From Penaeus vannamei (taxonomy: Eukaryota; Arthropoda; Malacostraca; Decapoda; Penaeidae): a DNA stretch of 22,500 nt. Below the pieces are notes generated by a model. The model saw only the letters and a list, made by a program, of their open reading frames with translations. It was not told where the DNA came from and ran no database searches. The stretch is taken from assembly GCF_042767895.1 (NCBI RefSeq), contig NC_091575.1, forward strand, positions 2,431,247 to 2,453,746, in the 5' to 3' direction. Positions 14,320 to 22,500 of this stretch are shown here, piece by piece. Position 1 is the first letter of the stretch. The number at the start of each line of letters is the position of its first letter. Made by a program: the position numbers and the translations under genes.

Positions 14320-14630
14320 CGTGCATGCGTGTGTACGTGTATGCGTGTGCACGTGTATGCGTGTGTACGTGTATGCGTGTGTACGTGTATGCGTGTGTAC
14401 GTGTATGCGTGTGTACGTGTATGCGTGTGTACGTGTATGCGTGTGTACGTGTATGCGTGTGTACGTGTATGCGTGTGTACGTGTATGCGTGTGTACGTGT
14501 ATGCGTGTGTACGTGTATGCGTGTGTACGTGTATGCGTGTGTACGTGTATGCGTGTGTACGTGTATGCGTGTGTACGTGTATGCGTGTGTACGTGTATGC
14601 GTGTGTACGTGTATGCGTGTGTACGTGTAA
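14320..14630. repeat. 16-bp tandem repeat, about 19 copies
   Basis: The unit GTGTATGCGTGTGTAC repeats almost without change from about 14335. It alternates purine and pyrimidine throughout. Confidence 0.93.
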
Positions 14631-14759
14631 ACGTATATACGTATGTGTACGTGTGCGTGTATACGTGTGTACTTGTATACGTGTGCGTGTGTATACATGT
14701 GTGCGTGTGTATACGTGCGCGCGTGTATACGTGTGTGCGAGTATGTAAGCATGTGTGTG

Positions 14760-15940
14760 TGTCCGGGTTATAAATCGACAACATGAAAACAAGATAAGGC
14801 AAAGCCGCTGGCTTATATTTTTCATTATCAAAACCTCTAGGGTGAGCCAAGAATTTGGGGCTCGTGACGTCACAGGTCCCCGTTTTCTTTCCCCGGCGAC
14901 CACAATGCGCCAACAGGTTCACGCACAGGATATTAGTATAATAAAATTGGTAACTGACCCCCTTTCATGATGGAGAGAGACGGCACCTCGGCAATTGGCT
15001 GTTGCCATCCATAGGGTTTGGACAACACGAATTATTATCATAAACTTCCGTACTTAAAAATCCTTGAATTTAATAGCCGCAGGGCTGGTCGGTCTCCAAG
15101 TTCCGCGATGTGCGTTTTTAATCAGAAAAAACGTGGTTACCAAGGCCTTCGAGCAATGGCTCGCTCATTACCAGTCTTGAGGTTCATCGGGGACTGATGA
15201 GCACGTAGGCCTATTCGAAAGGTCGGTTTCAATAACGAAGCTAACCGATGCTGGTTTACTTTTAGATAATAAAAAAATCACTGACGGTTTAAGTGCCATG
15301 GTATTCGCCTGCCATGTATTTTTGAAGAATGGTTACCAGCTAACCAGGCGGCATATTTGATCATTAAAAAGCTAGGCAGCACCGAGAGCCAGCCTCGGGA
15401 AGGGCGCCCAGCCAGCAGCCCCGCCAGCGCCATTATCACCAAAAAAAAGTCTTGGGTGAGGGACCGTTACCCGCGGAAATGAGCAGAGCCACGGTAGCAA
15501 ATAAACTTAACTTGTGGCAATTTGTCTAAATCGCCCAGGATTCGCGAAAGCAAACCTAAAGACCTTAGCCGCGCGTTCAGAAAAAAAGGGAGGAAGGGGG
15601 TTAGGAAAGCGGGGGAGAAGACTCACTTAACAAGCAATGTCACCGATTCCTTAATTGCATCCTTCGCGAAGCTACGCAAACACGACAAATCCACTGTAAC
15701 ATACCGGCTAACAGAGCTCTACCTTTCGGGACTGACCTTGAATCAGCCAGTGTGTCCAGGTAAGAGGCACAGCGAAGACAAGCCAGGAAGCCCCCCCCCT
15801 CCCCCCCACTTTCTCTCCCCGTCTCAGCATCCAAACAGGAAGCGTTTACACACAACACTACTTCCATTTTCAGGTCAAATTTCAGATTCACTAAATCACT
15901 TACGCTCACTGACGTGCGAGTTCACAGGGGCTCTTTTCCC
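14760..15940. other. Unique sequence, no supported gene
   Basis: No frame has clear coding character. Noted items are a CRE palindrome TGACGTCA at 14865-14872, a consensus-like plus-strand splice donor CCAG/GTAAGAG with GT at 15760-15761, and a minus-strand GTAAGT at 15903-15898. A plus-strand frame from 15522 to 16028 has no ATG start and no recognised domain, so it is left out. Confidence 0.5.
14865..14872. promoter_or_regulatory. CRE palindrome TGACGTCA
   Basis: This is a perfect cAMP-response-element octamer. It lies 1.4 kb from the paired copies at 16242-16267. The match is seen in sequence; function is not shown. Confidence 0.35.
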
Positions 15941-16050
15941 GCTCTCTCAGTTCCGCTTGCACACTAATGCTCTTTCAACGCTGCGTCCTTCGTGTCATGC
16001 GCAGTGGAAGCGTCCGTGGCGGCGCTAGACAGGGCTCGGCTACTCTAGTA
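15904..16050 (-). other. Candidate 5' untranslated exon of ACSBG
   Basis: On the minus strand a GC-rich stretch is followed by a full GTAAGT donor at 15903-15898. It contains no useful initiator (one short ATG frame stops quickly), so it could only be a non-coding first exon. A single intron from here to the acceptor at 11718 would hold the TG-rich arrays. The link is positional inference. Confidence 0.2.
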
Positions 16051-16300
16051 GCAGCGGCAGGAGGGCGGCAGCGAGCGGAACAGGTGAGCAGCACAGGTGA
16101 GCGCCGTTTATCCACTGCCTTGTGAGGGCGCCGCTGGCCCGCGGCCGCCCTGGCCATGCCCCTCCCTCCGCCGCCCAATGCCCTCCCGCCGCAGGTGTGG
16201 CTAGCTCCTCCCCTCCGCGACCTCTCCCCGCCCCCACCCGCTGACGTCACTATCACCCGTGACGTCATATAAGCCTAACGCAGGAACAAGAGCATTGGAC
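15947..16300 (+). promoter_or_regulatory. GC-rich promoter-like segment with paired CREs and TATA
   Basis: CpG density is high from about 15980 to 16270. On the plus strand there are an arthropod initiator-like TCAGTT (15947-15952), two perfect TGACGTCA octamers (16242-16249 and 16260-16267), and a TATA-like TATAAG at 16268-16273 that starts one base after the second CRE. Start sites about 25-30 bp downstream would fall near 16295-16300. The segment could serve plus-strand transcripts, the minus-strand ACSBG gene, or both. Confidence 0.5.
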
Positions 16301-16373
16301 CTTGGCGTTCTCCTGCCAAGTTACATACGTCAAGGCAGAGGAAGCTATTCTCGGGATTTCTAAAAGAGTAACC

Positions 16374-16430
16374 ATGTCAAAACGCGAAATTGTGACATGG
16401 CGAACGTTTACAAGATGGCCCGCGTTCAAG
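16374..16430 (+). CDS. Candidate first coding exon after the CRE/TATA promoter
   Basis: An ATG in good context (ACCATGT) lies about 75 nt after the predicted start site. It reads MSKREIVTWRTFTRWPAFK and then meets a donor-like AAG/GTGAAC; without splicing it stops three codons later. I do not recognise the protein. The TFxxWP core resembles the start of a BIR domain, but at this length that can be chance. The next exon is not visible, and the polypyrimidine tract begins about 240 bp downstream. Confidence 0.2.
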
Positions 16431-16669
16431 GTGAACTTTTAGAGTGAACCCAAAGCAGTGTATGGGTCGCGGTGGATCACCAACTTTCATGATGTGTTAT
16501 TAAACTCTATGGACAAGCAACACTGTCTCCCCACGAGCACTTCCTTCACACACGGGAACTTTGTTCCCAAACGAACCAACTCTTAGAAATTCGGCCGCGG
16601 CTCCGTCGGTGCCGCAGGTCCCCGAAGAAGCCATCTACCAGACACGTGTACACGCTATTGCTGCTGCTG

Positions 16670-19600
16670 CCTTCCTTCCTCCTCCCTCTTCCTCTTCTTC
16701 CCTTCCTCCTCCTCCGTCTTCCTCTTCTTCCCTTCCTCCTCCTTCCTCTTCCTCTTCTTCCCTTCCTCCTCCTTCCTCTTCCTCTTCTTCCCTTCCTCCT
16801 CCTTCATCTTCCTCTTCTTCCCTTCCTCCTCCTTCATCTTCCTCTTCTTCCCTTCCTCCTTCCTCTTCCTCTTCTTCCCTTCCCCCTCCGTCTTCCTCTT
16901 CTTCCCTTCCTCCTCCTTCTTCCTCTTCTTCCCTTCCTCCTCCTTCCTCTTCCTCTTCTTCCCTTCCTCCTCCTTCCTCTTCCTCTTCCTCTTCTTCCCT
17001 TCCTCCTCCTCCCTCTTCCTCTTCTTCCCTTCCTCCTCCACCCTCTTCCTCTTCTTCCCTTCCTCCTCCTCCGTCTTCCTCTTCTTCCCTTCCTCCTCCT
17101 CCCTCTTCCTCTTCTTCCCTTCCTCCTCCTTCCTCTTCCTCTTCTTCCCTTCCTCCTCCTCCGTCTTCCTCTTCTTCCCTTCCTCCTCCTCCGTCTTCCT
17201 CTTCTTCCCTTCCTCCTCCTCCGTCTTCCTCTTCTTCCCTTCCTCTTCCTCTTCTTCCTGTCCTCTTCCTCTTCTTCCCTTCCTCTTCCTCTTCTTCCCT
17301 TCCTCTTCCTCTTCTTCCCTTCCTCCTCCTTCCTCTTCCTCTTCTTCCCTTCCTCCTCCTTCCTCTTCCTCTTCTTCCCTTCCTCCTCTTCTTCCCTTCC
17401 TCCTCCTTCCTCTTCCTCTTCTTCCCTTCCTCCTCCTTCCTCTTCCTCCTCCTTCCTCTTCCTCTTCTTCCCTTCCTCCTCCTTCCTCTTCCTCTTTTTC
17501 CCTTCCTCCTCCTTCCTCTTCCTCTTCCTCTTCTTCCCTTCCTCCTCCTTCCTCTTCCTCTTCCTCTTCTTCCCTTCCTCCTCCTTCCTCTTCCTCTTCC
17601 TCTTCTTCCCTTCCTCCTCCTTCCTCTTCCTCTTCTTCCCTTCCTCCTCCTTCCTCTTCCTCTTCTTCCCTTCCTCCTCCTTCCTCTTCCTCTTCTTCCC
17701 TTCCTCCTCCTTCCTCTTCCTCTTCTTCCCTTCCTCCTCCTTCCTCTTCCTCTTCTTCCCTTCCTCCTCCTTCCTCTTCCTCTTCTTCCCTTCCTCCTCC
17801 TTCCTCTTCCTCTTCTTCCCTTCCTCCTCCTTCCTCTTCCTCTTCTTCCCTTCCTCCTCCTTCCTCTTCCTCTTCTTCCCCTCCTCCTCCTTCCTCTTCC
17901 TCTTCTTCCCTTCCTCCTCCTTCCTCTTCCTCTTCTTCCCTTCCTCCTCCTTCCTCTTCCTCTTCTTCCCTTCCTCCTCCCTCCTCTTCCTCTTCTTCCC
18001 TTCCTCCTCCTTCCTCTTCCTCTTCTTCCCTTCCTCCTCCTTCCTCTTCCTCTTCTTCCCTTCCTCCTCCTTCCTCTTCCTCTTCTTCCCTTCCTCCTCC
18101 TTCCTCTTCCTCTTCTTCCCTTCCTCCTCCTTCCTCTTCCTCTTCTTCCCTTCCTCCTCCTTCCTCTTCCTCTTCTTCCCTTCCTCCTCCTTCCTCTTCC
18201 TCTTCTTCCCTTCCTCCTCCTTCCTCTTCCTCTTCTTCCCTTCCTCCTCCTTCCTCTTCCTCTTCTTCCCTTCCTCCTCCTTCCTCTTCCTCTTCTTCCC
18301 TTCCTCCTCCTTCCTCTTCCTCTTCTTCCCTTCCTCCTCCTTCCTCTTCCTCTTCTTCCCTTCCTCCTCCTTCCTCTTCCTCTTCTTCCCTTCCTCCTCC
18401 TTCCTCTTCCTCTTCTTCCCTTCCTCCTCCTTCCTCTTCCTCTTCTTCCCTTCCTCCTCCTTCCTCTTCCTCTTCTTCCCTTCCTCCTCCTTCCTCTTCC
18501 TCTTCTTCCCTTCCTCCTCCTTCCTCTTCCTCTTCTTCCCTTCCTCCTCCTTCCTCTTCCTCTTCTTCCCTTCCTCCTCCTTCCTCTTCCTCTTCTTCCC
18601 TTCCTCCTCCTTCCTCTTCCTCTTCTTCCCTTCCTCCTCCTTCCTCTTCCTCTTCTTCCCTTCCTCCTCCTTCCTCTTCCTCTTCTTCCCTTCCTCCTCC
18701 TTCCTCTTCCTCTTCTTCCCTTCCTCCTCCTTCCTCTTCCTCTTCTTCTCTTCCTCCTCCTTCCTCTTCCTCTTCCCTTCCTCCTCCTTCCTCTTCCTCT
18801 TCTTCCCTTCCTCCTCCTTCCTCTTCCTCTTCTTCCCTTCCTCCTCCTTCCTCTTCCTCTTCTTCCCTTCCTCCTCCTTCCTCTTCTTCCCTTCCTCCTC
18901 CTTCCTCCTCCTTCCTCTTCCTCTCCTTCCTCTTCCTCCTCCTTCCTCTTCCTCTTCTTCCCTTCCTCCTCCTTCCTCTTCCTCTTCTTCCCTTCCTCCT
19001 CCTCTTCTTCCCTTCCTCCTCCTTCCTCTTCCTCTTCTTCCCTTCCTCCTCCTTCCTCTTCCTCTTCTTCCCTTCCTCCTCCTTCCTCTTCCTCTTCTTC
19101 CCTTCCTCCTCCTTCCTCTTCCTCTTCTTCCCTTCCTCCTCCTTCCTCTTCCTCTTCTTCCCTTCCTCCTCCTTCCTCTTCCTCTTCTTCCCTTCCTCCT
19201 CCTTCCTCTTCCTCTTCTTCCTCCTCCTCCTCCTCCTCTTCCTCTTCTTCCCTTTCGTTTCCTCCTCCTTCCTCTTCCTCTTCTTCCCTTCCTCCTCCTT
19301 CCTCTTCCTCTTCTTCCCTTCCTCCTCCTTCCTCTTCCTCTTCTTCCCTTCCTCCTCCTTCCTCTTCCTCTTCTTCCCTTCCTCCTCCTTCCTCTTCCTC
19401 TTCTTCCCTTCCTCCTCCTTCCTCTTCCTCTTCTTCCCTTCCTCCTCCTTCCTCTTCCTCTTCTTCCCTTCCTCCTCCTTCCTCTTCCTCTTCTTCCCTT
19501 CCTCCTCCTTCCTCTTCCTCTTCTTCCCTTCCTCCTCCTTCCTCTTCCTCTTCTTCCCTTCCTCCTCTTTCCTCTTCCTCTTCTTTCCTTCCTCCTCCTT

Positions 19601-20215
19601 CCTCTTCCTCTTCTTCCCTTCCTCCTCCTTCCTCTTGCTCTTCTTCCCTTCCTCCTCCTTCCTCTTCCTCTTCTTCCCTTCCTCCTCCTTCCTCTTCCTC
19701 TTCTTCCCTTCCTCCTCCTTCCTCTTCCTCTTCTTCCCTTCCTCCTCCTTCCTCTTCCTCTTCTTCCCTTCCTCCTCCTTCCTCTTCCTCTTCTTCCCTT
19801 CCTCCTCCTTCCTCTTCCTCTTCTTCCCTTCCTCCTCCTTCCTCTTCCTCTTCTTCCCTTCCTCCTCCTTCCTCTTCCTCTTCTTCCCTTCCTCCTCCTT
19901 CCTCTTCCTCTTCTTCCCTTCCTCCTCCTTCCTCTTCCTCTTCTTCCCTTCCTCCTCCTTCCTCTTCCTCTTCTTCCCTTCCTCCTCCTTCCTCTTCCTC
20001 TTCCCTTCCTCCTTCCTCTTCCTCTTCCCTTCCTCTTCCTCCTCTTCTTCCCTTCCTCCTCCTTCCTCTTCTTCCTCCTTCCTTTGTCTCTTCTTACCTT
20101 CCTCCTCTTCCTCTTCCTCCTCCTCCTCTTTTTCCTCCCATCCTCCTCTTCTCTTCTTCCATTCCTCCTCCTCTTCCCTTCCTCCCCCCTCCCCTCCGTC
20201 CTCCTCCTCCCTCTG
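16670..20215 (+). repeat. 3.5-kb polypyrimidine minisatellite, 30-bp unit
   Basis: The plus strand is nearly pure T/C. From about 16740 the basic unit is 30 bp, beginning TTCCTCCTCC and ending TCTTCTTCCC, with shorter (24-29 bp) variants up to 17630. Long runs of identical units lie at 17630-18745, 19020-19200 and 19258-19985. Purines occur only as scattered single bases, and 17261-19256 is uninterrupted pyrimidine. The unit length is a multiple of three and lacks stops in several frames, so frames of 1,100-1,270 codons appear on both strands. None has an ATG-led, domain-bearing start, so no protein is called. Confidence 0.97.
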
Positions 20216-20282
20216 TGTTGCGCCCCTTGGCTCCGCACCCACACAACCGGGATTCCTTATTGCGGATTACACGCGCACATAC

Positions 20283-20364
20283 CTTGCATCCGTTCGGAGT
20301 ACACACGCAGTTGGGCGAATACCACCTTGCGATCGCCCATGAAGCCCACCATTACTTTTGCCAT
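20283..20364 (-). CDS. Candidate first exon, unrecognised protein
   Basis: On the minus strand an ATG at 20364 opens MAKVMVGFMGDRKVVFAQLR and seven more codons, then a GTATGT donor at 20282-20277. A TATATAAA box lies at 20493-20486, about 125 nt upstream. Amino acid composition looks protein-like, but I recognise no family. The phase at its donor (1) does not fit the phase-0 start of the first recognised ACSBG exon, so it is not a direct first exon of that gene. A 38-codon plus-strand frame (20340-20455) overlaps it, which lowers confidence. Confidence 0.25.
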
Positions 20365-20485
20365 CAAATCCACACTCAGCCTTGATGCGCCAAGTAAGCT
20401 TCCGCGAGAGAGCAGGAGCAAGCATTCAAGAATGTCCTACCTTCTGCAGGCATGAATCATGAGACGCCTGGCGAGGCGTTCCTGG

Positions 20486-20493
20486 TTTATATA
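20486..20493 (-). promoter_or_regulatory. TATA box TATATAAA
   Basis: This is a consensus TATA box on the minus strand, preceded by an E-box-like ACACGTGT at 20500-20493. An inverted repeat ACGCCT/AGGCGT with a 4-nt loop (20464-20479) lies just downstream, near the expected start site. Confidence 0.4.
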
Positions 20494-20532
20494 CACGTGT
20501 CTTTGCTCCTCAAGGAGTATAGTCTATGCGTA

Positions 20533-20814
20533 TTATGAAAGAAAAATATCTCTCGCAGAGTTCAGTGGTTTTGCGGATGCAAAAAAACAATGTAGATTTC
20601 CCTGCATATTGCAGTGTGTTGTTACACGGTAAATCGTGCAGGACTTCTCGCACCTTTTATCAACGTCCATGTTAATAGTTTCCATGCAAACGTGTACCTC
20701 TCCTAACTCTAAGGACACGGCTCGCGTGTGGGGCGCTGTCCCTGCGACAACGCAAAGTCCAGCGAGTAGCGCCCCAGTCCTCAGACGTAGCGCCCCCCCC
20801 CCTTCGGAATTCAT
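20533..20814 (-). CDS. Candidate small secreted Cys-containing protein
   Basis: Starting at ATG 20814 (another in-frame ATG at 20859), the 93-residue frame has a signal-peptide-like start: an Arg-bearing n-region, a hydrophobic GALLAGLCVVAG core, then TAPHTRA. Downstream are five Cys and a dibasic KR followed by CEKSC with later Cys spaced 8 and 7 residues apart. I do not recognise a family. The frame crosses a run of ten C/G at 20793-20802, where sequencing error could shift it, and no splice or transcript evidence is visible. Confidence 0.2.
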   Translation of the reverse strand: MNSEGGGALRLRTGALLAGLCVVAGTAPHTRAVSLELGEVHVCMETINMDVDKRCEKSCTIYRVTTHCNMQGNLHCFFASAKPLNSARDIFLS

Positions 20815-20859
20815 CTCCGCACGCCGCCTTCCGTCAGCAATGGGTGGACATCCGAGCAT

Positions 20860-22500
20860 TTAATTCTGAGCACGCATGCACGGTCCCGCTTCGCAACGCT
20901 TCGTGGAGGCGACTGGCGATGACGGAACTCTTAGAGCGCGCAATCCCGCATATTTTTCTTCCCTAATGTAAAACCCGGAGATGACGCTGGGCTCCCCACC
21001 CCATACCCCGCGGCCGGGCTTGAATAACAGCCCCTGCCTGTCCAAGGCCATGGAAAGCTGCCCCCCGCCCCCCGCCCATACCCTGAGATGTACCGATTGC
21101 CGGCCGAGAGTTGGGGGGAAGGCGCTGGTGCGCGCGAGGCTCCGCTCCAAGGACGGAGGACTGGCGGCCGGGCGGCAATGACGGCCGGGCGCACTTCCTG
21201 CACGGTTTTCCTCGCTCTTCCGCACAGCGCTTCTTGCTGCGAGCATTGTGGCCGCCGCGGCCCGGGAAGCGCGGACAATCCGGGGCTAACCCGGAGGCTT
21301 TTTCGTACGCGACAAAATGTGGCTTTATAACTTGTAAAAACGGCGCGGCCTCCACCAACGGCAGAACTTGGAATATGCTATTCAGTAACAAAAGGGCACA
21401 CTTCATAAATTCTTTACTCACGTACTTTCTAATTTGTATGCTAATTATATGTATACCCGAGTACATTATTACAATCAGTATCATATACATTTTTCTTTTA
21501 ATATTATACCAACACAGCATGTGCATATCGTGTTACACACGTAATTGACCTTACACAATAGCATACACCATTTGCATGTGTTGTACACCCAGCGAACATC
21601 CCACTTCACGCCGACAAAAACACACCAACAGACGTTTCAAAGGAACCCCTGAAATGGAGGTCGCCGCGCGCTGCGGCCGAGGCGGAAATACAAGGTAGCG
21701 AAGGCGCAGCGAAGGCGCAGCGAGCGCTTGTCATTGCCTCCATCTGCTGCGATGGCGGCAGCGGCGGCTACCTGGACATGCTCTAGATAGGACTAACAGC
21801 ACTGACCCGCTGCCACCGCCCGCATTTCTGACGCGCCCGCCTCGGCCTGGAGAGCAGCATTCCGCACGCTGAATTTCTTTCCATTATTGCGCTCGCGCAC
21901 GGATTCCCCCTGACAGGTCTTAATCCCCGTACAAGGGATTACGGCCCGTCAGAGGTCTCGCAAGGTGGAATTTCGGGGCAGGTCAGCGGGACACCACGCG
22001 GGTGAGACGCCCTGACAGGCATGGCAAAGGCACTCGAAACGCTCCTAGCTGTTAGCTACCATGCTTCACCCAAGACGCTGTTTCCTCCGAGGCGTGTGTG
22101 ATGGTCCGCTCCTGCCAGCCTACTAACCGTGCTGCTGCTCATACACCGTCTTCGGTGTCGCCGTCATCCTTAATCACTCCCTCCCTGGGTCCCCTCCCTC
22201 TCTCCCCGCCCTTTTTCCCTTCCCACTTCCTCCTTCCCTCCTCTACAAACAGGTACCAATCAGGTCTCGTTTGTATTCCAGCAGCGCCTCGCATCAGATT
22301 TCTGCCCATGTCATTTCCCTGTCCTCTGTTATGCCGGGCCAGCGCTGTCCCTGCGTCTTTCTTTGCTTACATACGTACTTCCTGCTCTATCTAGACGTCT
22401 TCGCCGAGTCGCAGGCCCTTCCTCAGCCCCTACAGCGTGACCTTGCGCGCCGGCGGAAGTAGCGTCGTCCACGGCAGCTGAACGCCGAGGCAACGCACGC
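20860..22500. other. Unique, partly CpG-rich sequence without a supported gene
   Basis: CpG-rich patches lie at about 20960-21300 and 21640-21860, separated by AT-rich DNA. Several overlapping frames of 60-190 codons on both strands reflect GC bias; none shows a domain, and they compete with each other. An 11-bp tandem GCAGCGAAGGC lies near 21700-21722. The second patch has a Kozak-like TGCGATGGCGG at about 21751, but its frame stops after 12 codons. A distal promoter is possible. Confidence 0.4.

Larger units (their letters stand above)
11930..14756. repeat. 2.8-kb mosaic of TG-rich tandem arrays
   Basis: Several arrays follow one another: TATACA steps (11930-12000), GTAC/ACGTGT steps (12140-12610), a 48-bp unit (12635-12778), (TG)n and GTGC steps (12773-13080), GTGTGGGCGTGC steps (13060-13400), a 24-bp unit (13400-14215) and a 16-bp unit (14320-14630). 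Much of it is strictly alternating purine-pyrimidine. Long frames on both strands (Cys/Val on plus, His/Thr on minus) result from the periods and are not genes. If ACSBG has its first exon near the GC-rich segment at 15.9-16.1 kb, this mosaic is intronic. Confidence 0.95.

Noticed and set aside
11977..14922. Long Cys/Val and His/Thr frames over the TG-rich arrays
   Set aside because: Up to 500 codons on both strands, but explained by repeat periods of 16, 24 and 48 bp. No domain is visible outside the repeats.
16500..16634. 44-codon minus-strand ORF starting at ATG 16634 (MASSGTCGTDGAAAEF...)
   Set aside because: The composition is protein-like, but both strands are open here, and no strong donor, promoter or family is recognised. 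It was tested as an ACSBG first exon; phase-0 GT sites exist but none fits a donor consensus.
17630..19985. CRISPR-like regular 30-bp repeats
   Set aside because: Units are directly adjacent with no spacers, and the context is eukaryotic. It is a minisatellite.
16561..20455. Four overlapping frames of about 1,140-1,270 codons over the polypyrimidine tract
   Set aside because: The 30-bp unit is a multiple of three without stops in several frames, so frames open on both strands at once. They lack ATG-led starts with unique domains and encode only simple repeats (Ser/Leu/Pro/Phe or Glu/Gly/Lys/Arg).
20860..21548. Overlapping frames of 66-187 codons on both strands
   Set aside because: GC-rich DNA with few stops. 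The frames overlap each other and show no motif or codon preference that favours one.

Overview
The window looks like nuclear DNA of an arthropod, most likely a crustacean. The evidence is spliced protein-coding exons with short introns, two I/Jockey-like non-LTR retrotransposon copies, and about 30% microsatellite and minisatellite DNA. The species-group assignment is inference from repeat load and protein style; no marker gene fixes it.

Layout: 1-298 is an (AT)n/(ATAC)n microsatellite. 330-2256 (minus) is a heavily decayed gag-like ORF1 of one non-LTR element; three zinc knuckles are still readable, and the Pro/Ser/Thr-rich tail contains an in-frame 90-bp tandem repeat. 2257-7376 (minus) is a second, longer non-LTR element with ORF1, then an APE endonuclease-RT-RNase H-CCHC ORF2, broken by eight lesions I could place. 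7379-7457 is a 26-bp tandem repeat, followed by about 1 kb of AT-rich DNA.

8587-11717 (minus) is the one clear cellular gene, a bubblegum-family acyl-CoA synthetase (ACSBG). I could join six coding exons with GT-AG borders and matching phases, giving 714 codons. The last exon (8587-8663) is very short and was found from its splice acceptor and the conserved PTMKLKR motif. The 5' start is not resolved.

11930-14756 is a mosaic of TG-rich arrays with periods of 16, 24 and 48 bp, largely alternating purine-pyrimidine. 14760-16560 is unique sequence with a GC-rich promoter-like segment: two CRE palindromes next to a TATA box on the plus strand, and candidate splice donors on both strands. 16670-20215 is a 3.5-kb polypyrimidine tract built mainly on a 30-bp unit, with 1,996 consecutive pyrimidines at 17261-19256. 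20216-22500 is unique, partly CpG-rich sequence with only weak gene candidates.

The most unusual structure is the promoter-like segment placed between a 2.8-kb alternating purine-pyrimidine array and a 3.5-kb homopyrimidine array. I found no convincing new multi-gene system. The giant open frames over the arrays are explained by repeat periods divisible by three.
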